DNA of 34,512 nt from an uncultured Thermoleophilia bacterium (GTDB lineage: Bacteria > Actinomycetota > Thermoleophilia > UBA2241), in NCBI GenBank assembly GCA_903927755.1, contig CAIYOD010000074.1, positions 1 to 34,512 on the forward strand, written 5' to 3'. Of the stretch, positions 9,830 through 19,294 are shown in pieces. Every line of letters starts with the position of its first letter. Position 1 is the first letter of the stretch. The position numbers were made by a program, and so were the translations under genes. Below the pieces are notes generated by a model. It was not told the DNA's origin. It ran no database searches and saw nothing but the letters and a program-made list of their open reading frames with translations.

Positions 9830-11470
9830 ATGACCCGTCCCTACGTCGCCATCCGTTCCGGCGAGCCGCTGCACCGGCGGAGCTTCGACGTGCTGGTGCT
9901 GGGCGGCGGCATCGCCGGTCTCACCGCCGCCATCGGCGCCGCCCGCCGCTGGCGCGTCGGGCTGCTCACCAAGTCGACGTTCGAAGAGACCACGACGTTC
10001 CTCGCCCAGGGCGGCATCGCCGCGGCGATCGGCGAGGAGGACTCGCCCGACCTGCATTTCAAGGACACCATCGGCGCCGGCGCCGGCCTCTGCGACGAGG
10101 AGGCCGTGCGCGTCCTCGTGAACGAGGGCCCGGACCGCGTACGTGAGCTCATGGAGATCTGCCCGCGCTTCGACAAGGTCGACGGGCAGATCGTGCTCGG
10201 GCGGGAGGGCGCGCACTCACTTCCGCGCATCGTGCACGCCGGCGGCGACGCCACCGGCAGCGAAGTCTCGAGTGCGCTCGCCGAGGCCGCCCGCGTCGGC
10301 AGCCGCGTGCAGCTCTACGAGGACGAGTTCGTCATCGACCTGCTCACCGTGGACGGCCGCTGCGTCGGCGCGCTCACGCTCAACCTCGCCGACGGCGGGC
10401 TCACGCTCAACGTCGCCATGGTGACCGTGCTCGCCACCGGCGGCGCCGGGCAGGTGTACGGCCGCACCACCAACCCGCCGGTCGCCACCGGCGACGGCGT
10501 CGCCATGGCGTACCGCGCCGGCGCCGCCATCCGCGACCTCGAGTTCGTGCAGTTCCACCCCACAGGTCTGGCGGTGCCCGGTCAGCAGACCGTGCAGCTC
10601 ATCACCGAGGCGCTCCGCGGCGAGGGCGCCTACCTGCGCAACGCCGCCGGCGAGCGCTTCATGACGGAGTACGACTCCCGTGCCGAGCTGGCGTCTCGCG
10701 ACATCGTCGTCCGCGGCATGGTCGCGGAGATGCGCCGCGAGGGGACGGAGCACGTGTACCTCGACGCCACCCATCTCGACGCTGCCTGGCTCGCCGAGCG
10801 GTTCCCCAGCGTCACCGCGGGCCTGCGCGAGCACGGCCTCGACCTCGCCACCCAGCTCGTCCCGGTCGCCCCCGTGTGCCACTACTTCATCGGTGGTGTC
10901 GTGACTGACGTGTGGGGCCGAACCACCGTGCCCGGCCTGTACGCGAGTGGAGAGGTGGCCAGCACCGGCGTCCACGGCGCCAACCGGCTCGCCAGCAACT
11001 CGCTGCTCGAGGGCCTCGTGTTCTCCGATCGCGTCGTCCGCGACCTCGACCGCTACATCGGGCGCCTCGGCGAGGACGTGCGCCGCCTCAGCTTCGACAT
11101 CCCGGAAGGCGCGTCGGGCGAGGGAGACAGTCACGCCGCTTCGGCGCGCAGCCGCCTCACCGGCATCATGCAGCACAAGGTCGGCGTGCTGCGCCGCGGG
11201 GCCGACCTGCAGGCGGCGCTGGACGAGCTGAACGGCCTCACGTCCGAGCTGCGCTTCTCGCAGCTGGGTGAGGCCGAGTACGAGTTGCTCAACATGCTCA
11301 CGCTGGGGACGCAGATCGCCAAGTGCGCGCTGCTGCGCGAGGAGTCGCGCGGCGTGCACCTCCGCGACGACTTCCCGCAACTGGACGACGAGCGCTGGCG
11401 CGAGCACATCACCCTGCGCCTGCCGGAACACGAACGCACCGAAGGCGTCGGCAGGGTGGGACCGGCATGA
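9830..11470 (+). CDS. nadB: L-aspartate oxidase
   Basis: NadB is an FAD enzyme that oxidises L-aspartate to iminoaspartate, the first step of de novo NAD synthesis. The 546 residues carry the dinucleotide-binding GGGIAG at about 25-30, QGGIAAAIG and EGAHSLPRIVHAGGD. QFHPTGL and the flavin-domain segment HYFIGGVVTDVWGRTTVPGL are followed by GEVASTGVHGANRLASNS. A helical C-terminal domain (RLTGIMQHKVGVLR) completes the fold. The ATG at 9830 follows GGGGGAG (9821-9827). nadA (quinolinate synthase) is not in the window. The stop overlaps nadC in ATGA. Confidence 0.96.
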   Translation: MTRPYVAIRSGEPLHRRSFDVLVLGGGIAGLTAAIGAARRWRVGLLTKSTFEETTTFLAQGGIAAAIGEEDSPDLHFKDTIGAGAGLCDEEAVRVLVNEGPDRVRELMEICPRFDKVDGQIVLGREGAHSLPRIVHAGGDATGSEVSSALAEAARVGSRVQLYEDEFVIDLLTVDGRCVGALTLNLADGGLTLNVAMVTVLATGGAGQVYGRTTNPPVATGDGVAMAYRAGAAIRDLEFVQFHPTGLAVPGQQTVQLITEALRGEGAYLRNAAGERFMTEYDSRAELASRDIVVRGMVAEMRREGTEHVYLDATHLDAAWLAERFPSVTAGLREHGLDLATQLVPVAPVCHYFIGGVVTDVWGRTTVPGLYASGEVASTGVHGANRLASNSLLEGLVFSDRVVRDLDRYIGRLGEDVRRLSFDIPEGASGEGDSHAASARSRLTGIMQHKVGVLRRGADLQAALDELNGLTSELRFSQLGEAEYELLNMLTLGTQIAKCALLREESRGVHLRDDFPQLDDERWREHITLRLPEHERTEGVGRVGPA

Positions 11471-12357
11471 ACGGTCTCCAGGGGCAAGCCCCCGAGGGGG
11501 GCAGCGGAGGGGCATCGCCCCGAGAGCGCGGGTATCGTCAGGCCGCCCGTATGGCCGTGCGGCGCGCGCTTCGTGAGGACCTCGCCGGCTACGGCGACCT
11601 CACCGGGTCGGCTTTCGCCGGCGACGGCCTGGCGCGCCTCGTCGCACGCGAGGCCGGCATCCTCTCCGGCGGCCCCACGCTGCTGGAGACGGCCCACCAG
11701 GTCGACCCCGGGCTCACCGTGGAGGTCTTCATCCGCGACGGTGAGCGCTTCGCCGCCGGCGACGCGATCGCCGAGCTGCGCGGACCGCTGGCGGCGATCC
11801 TCGCCGCGGAGCGCACCGCGCTCAACTTCCTCTGCCGGCTGAGCGGCGTGGCGACCCTGACGGCCGCGTACGTCGCCGAGACGGCCGGCACCTCGGCGCG
11901 CATCGCCGCGACGCGAAAGACAACGCCCGGCCTGCGCGCCCTCGAGAAGCAGGCCGTCGTGCACGGCGGCGGCACGCCGCACCGCTTCGGCCTCTTCGAC
12001 GGGGCGATGATCAAGGACAACCACGTCGCGGCGGCCGGCGGCGTCGCCGCCGCGGTCGACCTCGTCCGCGCCGGTGTGGCGCACCTGCACGCGCTCGAGA
12101 TCGAGGTGGACACGCTGGAGCAGCTGGACGAGGCGCTGGCCTGCGGAGCGAGCATCGTCCTGCTCGACAACATGGACACGGCAACGGTCGCGCAGGCCGT
12201 CGAACGCGTCGCCGGCCGAGCCGTCGTCGAGGTCTCCGGCGGCGTGCGGCTCGAGCGCGTGCGCGAGCTCGCCGAGGCCGGCGTGGACGTCATCTCCGCC
12301 GGCGCGCTCACCACGCGCGCGCCCTGGATCGACCTTGCCCTCGACCTGGAGGTCTGA
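11467..12357 (+). CDS. nadC: Nicotinate-nucleotide pyrophosphorylase (quinolinate phosphoribosyltransferase)
   Basis: NadC converts quinolinate and PRPP to nicotinate mononucleotide, CO2 and pyrophosphate. The 296-residue reading from the overlapping ATGA start contains AVRRALREDLAGYGDLTG, the core ERTALNFLCRLSGVAT, TRKTTPGLRALEKQAV, IKDNHV, EIEVDTLEQ, LLDNMD and the C-terminal EVSGGVRLERV region. The first 20 or so residues are an unusual Gly/Pro/Ser-rich extension encoded by GC palindromes. A second ATG at 11551 would start at the first conserved helix, so the true start is either 11467 (coupled to nadB) or 11551. Confidence 0.94.
   Translation: MNGLQGQAPEGGSGGASPRERGYRQAARMAVRRALREDLAGYGDLTGSAFAGDGLARLVAREAGILSGGPTLLETAHQVDPGLTVEVFIRDGERFAAGDAIAELRGPLAAILAAERTALNFLCRLSGVATLTAAYVAETAGTSARIAATRKTTPGLRALEKQAVVHGGGTPHRFGLFDGAMIKDNHVAAAGGVAAAVDLVRAGVAHLHALEIEVDTLEQLDEALACGASIVLLDNMDTATVAQAVERVAGRAVVEVSGGVRLERVRELAEAGVDVISAGALTTRAPWIDLALDLEV
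11481..11521. repeat. Chain of short GC palindromes in the 5' end of nadC
   Basis: Three perfect inverted repeats follow and partly overlap one another: GGGGC-AA-GCCCC (11481-11492), CCCCC-GA-GGGGG (11489-11500) and GGGGC-ATC-GCCCC (11509-11521). They encode low-complexity residues that do not belong to the NadC fold. The form suggests an inserted palindromic repeat or a translation-initiation structure. No second copy was noticed in this window. Confidence 0.55.
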
Positions 12358-12359
12358 CC

Positions 12360-13133
12360 GTGCTGCTGGTCGTCGACGTCGGGAACACGCAGACGCACAT
12401 CGGCCTGATGGACGCCGCAGCCGTGGTCGACGAGTGGCGCATGGCCACCGTGCGGCACCGCACGAGCGACGAGATCGCCGGCATGCTGCAGGGACTCTTC
12501 GCGCTCAAGCGCACGCACATGCTGGACGCAATCGACGAGGTCGGCGTCGCCTCCGTGGTCCCGCGGCTCACGCAGCAGTGGGAAGAGATGTGCGAGAAGC
12601 ACCTCGGGCTCGCGGCCTTCGTCGTCGGCCCCGGGGCGCGGACCGGCATGCGCATCAAGACCAAGAACCCGGGCGAGGTCGGCGCCGATCGCATCGTCAA
12701 CGCCGTCGCCGCCTTCGAGATGTACGGCGGGCCGTGCATCGTCGCCGACTACGGCACCGCCACCACGTTCGACGTGATCTCAGCCGACGGCGACTACCTG
12801 GGCGGCGCCATCGCCCCCGGCATCGAGGTGTCGCTCGAGGCGCTGACGTCGCGCGCGGCGAAGCTCATCAAGGTCGAGCTGATCGAACCGGAGCACGCCA
12901 TCGGCAAGTCGACCACCGAGGCGCTGCAGTCCGGCGCCGTGTACGGGTTCGCCGGCGAGGTCGAGGGCGTCGTGCACGCCATCTGGGCCGAGCTGGGCGT
13001 GAAGTGCCCGGTGATCGCCACCGGCGGGCTCGCCGAGATGATCGCCCGCCATACCGACGTCATCGAGAGAGTCGACCAGTTCCTCACGCTGCGCGGCATC
13101 GAGATCGTGATGCGGCGCCAGCAGCGGGGTTGA
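12360..13133 (+). CDS. coaX: Type III pantothenate kinase
   Basis: CoaX phosphorylates pantothenate, the first step of coenzyme A synthesis. It belongs to the ASKHA fold, distinct from CoaA. The 257 residues begin with the phosphate-binding VVDVGNTQTHIGL. The motifs PGARTGM, GADRIVNAVAAF, DYGTATTFDVIS (containing the catalytic-site Asp) and GGAIAPGIEVSLEAL follow in order, then an ATP-binding CPVIATGGLA. The GTG start at 12360 has GGAGG at 12348-12352 with seven bases of spacing, inside the end of nadC. It follows the NAD genes by two bases, forming a cofactor-synthesis cluster. Confidence 0.95.
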   Translation: MLLVVDVGNTQTHIGLMDAAAVVDEWRMATVRHRTSDEIAGMLQGLFALKRTHMLDAIDEVGVASVVPRLTQQWEEMCEKHLGLAAFVVGPGARTGMRIKTKNPGEVGADRIVNAVAAFEMYGGPCIVADYGTATTFDVISADGDYLGGAIAPGIEVSLEALTSRAAKLIKVELIEPEHAIGKSTTEALQSGAVYGFAGEVEGVVHAIWAELGVKCPVIATGGLAEMIARHTDVIERVDQFLTLRGIEIVMRRQQRG

Positions 13134-13143
13134 GGCGACAGGC

Positions 13144-14133
13144 GTGACCGGCGTGACGGGCGTGGTCGCGCCCGACCCGCTGCTCGAGCCGCTCGCCGTC
13201 GGCGGTCTCTCCCTGGAGCGGCGGCTCTTCATGGCACCTATGGCCGGTCTCACGACGTCGGCCTTCCGGCGCAGCGTGCGCCGCTGGGGCGCCGGCCTCG
13301 TTTTCACCGAGATGATCTCGGCCTACGGCGTGCACTACGACAACCGGCGCACGCTCGACTACTTCGCCCACGGCGAGGACGAGCGCCCGCTCGGGTTCCA
13401 GCTGTTCGGCGCCGACGCCGACGTCCTGGCGGACGCTGCGGGGAGGGCGGTGGCGGCCGGCGCCGACCTGGTCGACCTCAACATGGCCTGTCCCGTGCGC
13501 AAGGTCGTCAAGACGGGCGCCGGCGCGGCGCTGCTCGCGGAGCCGGAGCGCGCCGCCGGGATCATCGCCGCCGTGGTCGAGGCCGTGGAGGACGCCGCGC
13601 CGGGGCGCGGCGTCCCGGTCACGGTCAAGATCCGTGCGGGGCTGCGGGACGGCGACGAGCTCGGGCGCCTCACGGCGCCCCGGCTCGTCGCCGCCGGCGC
13701 AGCTGCAGTCTGCATCCACCCGCGCACGGCGGCGCAGTTGTACCGCGGTCACGCCGACCACGCGGTGACGTTCGCGCTCGCCGCCGAGCTGGAGGTACCC
13801 GTCATCGCCTCCGGCGACGTGGACGGGCGGGAGGCGGCGCTGCGGCTGCTGGAAGGCGGCGCCGCGGCGGTGATGCTCGCCCGCGGCGCCCTGGGCGCCC
13901 CGTGGCTCTTCGCCCAGGTGCTGGGGGCGGCTGAGCCGCCGCCCGCCGAGAAGCTTGCCGAGGTGCGCCGTTTCGCGGCGGAGGTCATCGCCGACCTCGG
14001 CGGCCGCGCCGTCGGCTACCTGCGCCAGTTCTGGCCCAGATTCCGCCGGCACGGCGCGCTCGACAAACCGCTCTCGATGAGGCTGATGCAGGCACGGAGC
14101 GAGGCCGAGTTGGGCACGTTGCTCGGCCTCTGA
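13144..14133 (+). CDS. dusB: tRNA-dihydrouridine synthase (DusB-like)
   Basis: A flavin enzyme that reduces specific uridines in tRNA to dihydrouridine. The 329 residues show the FMN-barrel start MAPMAGLTTSAFRR and FQLFGADADVL. The active-site Cys116 lies in DLNMACPVRKV, followed by VTVKIRAG, CIHPRTAAQLYRGHADH, VIASGDVDG and the phosphate-binding VMLARGALGAPWLF. A helical C-terminal domain contacts tRNA. The GTG start at 13144 is followed by two more in-frame-looking GTGs within 20 bases, so the start could shift by a few codons. The pairing with greA and lysS downstream is common in actinobacteria and firmicutes. Confidence 0.93.
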   Translation: MTGVTGVVAPDPLLEPLAVGGLSLERRLFMAPMAGLTTSAFRRSVRRWGAGLVFTEMISAYGVHYDNRRTLDYFAHGEDERPLGFQLFGADADVLADAAGRAVAAGADLVDLNMACPVRKVVKTGAGAALLAEPERAAGIIAAVVEAVEDAAPGRGVPVTVKIRAGLRDGDELGRLTAPRLVAAGAAAVCIHPRTAAQLYRGHADHAVTFALAAELEVPVIASGDVDGREAALRLLEGGAAAVMLARGALGAPWLFAQVLGAAEPPPAEKLAEVRRFAAEVIADLGGRAVGYLRQFWPRFRRHGALDKPLSMRLMQARSEAELGTLLGL

Positions 14134-14164
14134 CGCCCGCTCGTCGACGGCGTTCCGGCTCCGT

Positions 14165-14193
14165 TTGCGCTAACACTGGGCATGCCCTATACT
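14165..14193 (+). promoter_or_regulatory. Sigma-70-type promoter of greA(-lysS)
   Basis: TTGCGC (14165-14170) and TATACT (14188-14193) are separated by exactly 17 bases. Transcription would start near 14200, leaving a leader of about 58 bases. It lies in the 124-base gap after dusB, the first clear promoter within the long array. Confidence 0.65.
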
Positions 14194-14210
14194 TGCTCGC
14201 CACTTCGGCA

Positions 14211-14232
14211 CGCGGCCTCGAACGGGGCCGCG
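14211..14232 (+). other. Stem-loop in the greA leader
   Basis: CGCGGCC (14211-14217) pairs with GGCCGCG (14226-14232) around an 8-base loop. It lies between the predicted transcription start and the Shine-Dalgarno sequence and is not followed by a T run. It may protect the 5' end or modulate expression; this is inference. Confidence 0.4.
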
Positions 14233-14257
14233 TTGCCGCGTGAAAGAGGAGGAATCT

Positions 14258-14737
14258 GTGGTCGACCGTGAGATCATCCTCACCCCTGAGGGGTTCCAGC
14301 GCCTCAAGGAAGAGGTCGAGTATCTGTCGTCCGTCAAGCGCGACGAGGTCGCCGAGCGCATCCGTGCCGCCCGCGACTTCGGCGACATCTCGGAGAACTC
14401 CGAGTACGACGACGCGAAGAACGAACAGGCGATGCTCGAGGCCCGCATCTACTCGCTGGAGGAGCGTCTGCGCGGCGCCATCGTGATCGACTCCGACAGC
14501 ATCTCGACTGAGGTCGTCGGCGTGGGCACCAAGGTCACGCTGCAGGACATGCAGCGCGGCGACGTGGTCCAGTACGCCATCGTGGGTTCGGCCGAGGCCG
14601 ACCCGGGCGCGCACAAGTTGTCCAACGAGTCGCCGGTCGGCAGGGCGATCCTCGGTCACAAGCCCGGCGACAAGGTCACCGTCGCCGTGCCCCAGGGCTC
14701 CAAGAAGTTCAAGGTCCTGGACATCGAGAAGGCCTGA
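14258..14737 (+). CDS. greA: Transcription elongation factor GreA
   Basis: GreA rescues backtracked RNA polymerase by stimulating transcript cleavage. The 159 residues match the family length of about 158. An N-terminal antiparallel coiled coil (about residues 5-75) carries the conserved tip acidic region in RDFGDISENSEYDDAKNEQ, and the C-terminal FKBP-like domain has ESPVGRAILGHKPGDKV. The GTG at 14258 is chosen because a strong AGAGGAGG ends five bases upstream; an in-frame GTG at 14240 would place the Shine-Dalgarno inside the gene. The gene has its own promoter and is followed after 8 bases by lysS. Confidence 0.95.
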   Translation: MVDREIILTPEGFQRLKEEVEYLSSVKRDEVAERIRAARDFGDISENSEYDDAKNEQAMLEARIYSLEERLRGAIVIDSDSISTEVVGVGTKVTLQDMQRGDVVQYAIVGSAEADPGAHKLSNESPVGRAILGHKPGDKVTVAVPQGSKKFKVLDIEKA

Positions 14738-14745
14738 CACCCGCC

Positions 14746-16233
<1,488 letters not shown>

Positions 16234-16262
16234 CGGCCGGGCGCCGGGCGTCGCCCCTGCCG

Positions 16263-16910
16263 ATGGGCACCGTCTCCATCCTCGCCGTGGCCGCGTGTGC
16301 CGTCTTCGCGAGCGGCCTGCTCCTCGCCGAGCACCGGCGAGCGGGCGTCGCAAGGGCGGTGTGCAAGCTCGGCGCGAGCTCCGCCTTCGTGGTGTTCGCC
16401 ATCTCGCTCGGAGCCGCCACGACGACCTACGGCACGCTCGTCCTGGTCGCGCTGCTCCTGAGCTGGGTGGGGGACGCGCTGCTGCTCTCGAGCGCCGAGC
16501 GGGTGTTCTTCGGGGGGCTCGTCGCCTTTCTCCTCGCCCACGTCGCCTACGCGGTCGCCTTCTGGACGACCGGCCCGCCGGTGCTCGTGTTCCTGGCGGC
16601 GCTGCTGGGCTTCGGCGCCGCCGGCGTGGCCACGCTTCGCTGGCTCTGGCCGCACCTGTCCGCCGGCGACCGCCCGCCGGTCGGCGCCTACGTCCTCGTC
16701 ATCGTCGTGATGTGCGCCGCGGCGACGGGCTCCTCGAGCGCCGTCGGCTCTCTGGTCCCAGCGGTCGGCGCCGCGTGCTTCATGGCGTCCGACGTGGCGG
16801 TCGCCCGGGACCGGTTCGTGGCGCCGAGCGTCGCCAACAGGCTGTGGGGCCTGCCGCTGTACTACTTCGCCCAGCTCCTGCTGGCCTGGACGGTCACGCT
16901 GGCCCGGTAG
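16263..16910 (+). CDS. YhhN/TMEM86-family membrane protein (putative lysoplasmalogenase)
   Basis: A 215-residue integral membrane protein with about eight hydrophobic helices. Conserved family features are LSWVGDALLL in the third or fourth helix, FLLAHVAYAVAF, CFMASDVAVARDRF and the C-terminal LWGLPLYYFAQLLLAW. The paired Asp residues (GDALLL and SDVAVA) are the presumed active-site residues of the family. Characterised members hydrolyse the vinyl-ether bond of lysoplasmalogens; whether this bacterium makes such lipids is unknown. The ATG at 16263 is 29 bases after lysS, and upstream in-frame sequence overlapping lysS was rejected. It is the last gene of the rightward array and converges with the MmpL-like gene. 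Confidence 0.85.
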   Translation: MGTVSILAVAACAVFASGLLLAEHRRAGVARAVCKLGASSAFVVFAISLGAATTTYGTLVLVALLLSWVGDALLLSSAERVFFGGLVAFLLAHVAYAVAFWTTGPPVLVFLAALLGFGAAGVATLRWLWPHLSAGDRPPVGAYVLVIVVMCAAATGSSSAVGSLVPAVGAACFMASDVAVARDRFVAPSVANRLWGLPLYYFAQLLLAWTVTLAR

Positions 16911-16922
16911 AGGCTCCCGCGC

Positions 16923-19070
16923 TCAGGCTTCGTCCCCCAGCGGCTCGCCGCCGACCGCGAACGGCTGCGGCTCAGGCGCGGCATCTTCCGACTCCGCGCC
17001 CCTCTTGGTCCACCGTGGCCCCGGCCAGCCGGCCTTGGGCCCGATCCACAGCGTGAGGCCCGGCACCAGCGCGGTGCGGACCAGGAAGGTGTCGATGAGC
17101 ACGCCCAGCGCCACGCCGATGCTGATCTCAGCGAGGTCCTTGACCGGCTGTGAGAGCAGGATGAGGAAGGTGCCGGCCAGGATGATGCCGGCGCTCGTGA
17201 GCACGCCGCCGGTGGCCGAGAGCGCCTTCACCACGCCGTCCCGCAGTCCGCGGCTCATCGCCTCGCTGCGTATGCGCGTCGTGATGAAGATGTTGTAGTC
17301 GCTGCCCAGCGCCACGAGGAAGATGAACATGTACAGCGGGATGCGGTAGCTGATGTGGTCCCACCCCAGGATCTTCTCCGTGATGACGATCGTCGCTCCC
17401 AGCGCCGCCAGGTACGAGAGTACGTTGGTCAGGAGCAGGTAGATCGGGGCGACGATGGCGCGCAGCAGCACCATCAGGATCGCGCCGACGACGACGAGGG
17501 CGACGACCGCGACGACGAGCGTGTCGCGGTTGCTCTGCGCCCACGTGTCGGCCTGGGTGGCCGTCGGGCCGCCGACCAGGGCGACAGCCCCTCCGGCGGC
17601 GGCCGCCTTGCGCGCGGTGGTGCGCAGTTCGCGCACCTGCTCGAGCGCCTCGCTCGAGTAGGGATCACCCTCGAAGATCACCTGGAAGCTCAGCAGCTTG
17701 CCGTCCATCGCCGTGCCGGTGGGGAAGGCGGCTGCCACGCCGGGACTCTCGTTGAGCGCGCCGGTGATCATGCCGGTGACGAACTCGGGCGGCGCCTGCG
17801 GCGCCTTGACGAGCACCGTCGTCGGGGCCAGCGCGCCCTTGGGGAAGTGCTTCTCGAGCAGCGTGTAGCCCTCGCTCGACGGCATGCTGGTCAGGAAGTC
17901 ATCGGTGAAGCTGAAACGCGGGCTGTAGAAGAGGCAGCCGAGCGCCAGCACGGCCAGGATCACGGCGACCAGGGTCGCGGCCCTCCGCGGCCCCGCGGCC
18001 ACCCACTCGGCGATGCGCTCCCAGGTGCGGTGCGTGGTGGCGTCGCCCTCCTTGGGCACGCGCGGCCAGAAGGCGCGCCGGCCGAGCAGGGCGAGCAGCG
18101 CCGGCATGAGCGTGAGCCCGGCGATGAGCGTGACGAAGACGCCGAGCCCGAGCACCGGCGCGAAGGACCGGTAGTCGCCGTACTGCGCGAAGAGCAGCGT
18201 GAGCACGGCGAGCGTCACGGTGAGGCCGCTCGCGGCGATGGCCTCCCAGGTCTCGCCCAGCGCGGTCGCCAGGGCCGTGCGGGCATCCGGCTCGCGGCGC
18301 AGATCCTCCCGGTAGCGCGAGATGAGCAGCAGGCCGTAGTCCGTGCCGGCGCCGAACAGCAGGATCACCATCAGGGACGTCGCCTGCCCCGACAGCGTCA
18401 CGTCGAACGCGTTGGCGAGCAAGGCGAGGATGCCGCCGGAGACGAAGTAGCCGAACCCCACCGCGATGAGCGGCACGAACGGCAGCACCGGCGAGCGGTA
18501 GATCACGAGCAGCAGCACGAGCACGAGGATGACCGTGCCCACGAGGAGCTTGACGTCCGCGTTCAGGAAGATCTTGTAGACGTCGGTGATGAGGCCGCCG
18601 GGGCCGGTGACGCGCACCTGCATGCCCTCTACGGTGTCGCCGAAGTGGTCGCGGATCTGCTGCACCGAGTCGCGGAAGGCCTCGTCGCCGGGGTTGCCGT
18701 CGAGGCTGGCGAAGACCAGCGCCCCCTTGCCGTCGTCGGAGTACTGCACGCTCGCGCTGTTGACCGGCTCCTCACCGCCCAACAACCAGTCCTTGCCGGC
18801 CTCGACGGCCGCCTTGTCGGCGGCGGTGAGCGACGCGTCCGAGCTGTACACGACGATGACCGGGGTGCCCTTGGCGTCGGCGAACTCCGCCTGCTGCAGC
18901 GCGTCGGCGCGCTTGCTCTCCACCTTGTCCGAGAGGCCCTTGGAGGCGTCGTTGGTGGTCACGCTCTGGAGCTTCGGACCCATCGAGAGGGCGCCGGCGA
19001 TCACGATCCAGATGGCGATGACGATCCACGGATGCCGGCCGCGGACCGACCACGTGATGATGCGGCGCAT
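16923..19070 (-). CDS. MmpL/RND-family transporter
   Basis: A 715-residue integral membrane transporter of the MMPL type. An N-terminal helix (about 17-36) and an extracytoplasmic domain precede a bundle of five helices; the same unit then repeats. The paired Asp-Tyr residues that relay protons in MmpL proteins are visible in both halves, Asp244-Tyr245 in GAGTDYGLLL and Asp591-Tyr592 in LGSDYNIF. Such proteins export lipids or hydrophobic molecules; the cargo is unknown. The ATG at 19070 is preceded by AGAGGAG with eight bases of spacing; 53 further codons upstream are in frame but lack any family character. It is divergent from clpC and ends 12 bases from the convergent YhhN-like gene. Confidence 0.92.
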   Translation of the reverse strand: MRRIITWSVRGRHPWIVIAIWIVIAGALSMGPKLQSVTTNDASKGLSDKVESKRADALQQAEFADAKGTPVIVVYSSDASLTAADKAAVEAGKDWLLGGEEPVNSASVQYSDDGKGALVFASLDGNPGDEAFRDSVQQIRDHFGDTVEGMQVRVTGPGGLITDVYKIFLNADVKLLVGTVILVLVLLLVIYRSPVLPFVPLIAVGFGYFVSGGILALLANAFDVTLSGQATSLMVILLFGAGTDYGLLLISRYREDLRREPDARTALATALGETWEAIAASGLTVTLAVLTLLFAQYGDYRSFAPVLGLGVFVTLIAGLTLMPALLALLGRRAFWPRVPKEGDATTHRTWERIAEWVAAGPRRAATLVAVILAVLALGCLFYSPRFSFTDDFLTSMPSSEGYTLLEKHFPKGALAPTTVLVKAPQAPPEFVTGMITGALNESPGVAAAFPTGTAMDGKLLSFQVIFEGDPYSSEALEQVRELRTTARKAAAAGGAVALVGGPTATQADTWAQSNRDTLVVAVVALVVVGAILMVLLRAIVAPIYLLLTNVLSYLAALGATIVITEKILGWDHISYRIPLYMFIFLVALGSDYNIFITTRIRSEAMSRGLRDGVVKALSATGGVLTSAGIILAGTFLILLSQPVKDLAEISIGVALGVLIDTFLVRTALVPGLTLWIGPKAGWPGPRWTKRGAESEDAAPEPQPFAVGGEPLGDEA

Positions 19071-19185
19071 GCGCGAATCTCCTCTCGTCGGACGGGGCGT
19101 TCCAAGGGCCACATCATACTGGGCCGGGCAAGCCGTCCCCCGGGTCGCGTCGTCCGGGGAATCGGGTACCATAGACCTACGTCGT

Positions 19186-19220
19186 GTCTCCGGGGGGGCG
19201 AGAGTGGGTATCCCGGAGAC
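19186..19220 (+). other. Inverted repeat in the clpC upstream region
   Basis: GTCTCCGGG (19186-19194) and CCCGGAGAC (19212-19220) form a perfect 9-bp inverted repeat with a 17-base loop, about 75 bases before clpC. It could be an mRNA leader hairpin or a repressor site. It does not match the CtsR or HspR/HAIR consensus that I know. No clear -35/-10 pair was found in this 224-base divergent region. Confidence 0.45.
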
Positions 19221-19294
19221 TGAGAGCAAGCACCGGCAGCCGTCTCCTCCCCCCGACGAAGCGAGCGGCTTCCGTACCGTGAAGGAGTGGCCGC

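Noticed and set aside
14240-14257. greA starting at the GTG at 14240
   Set aside because: It would place the AGAGGAGG Shine-Dalgarno inside the coding sequence; the GTG at 14258 gives the family length.
19105-19150. TATGAT on the minus strand as a -10 for the MmpL-like gene
   Set aside because: No -35 match lies 16-18 bases upstream, so the hexamer alone is not sufficient support.
16923-19229. A longer MmpL-like protein with 53 additional N-terminal residues
   Set aside because: The extension is hydrophilic and unlike the family, whereas the ATG at 19070 has a strong Shine-Dalgarno at proper spacing.
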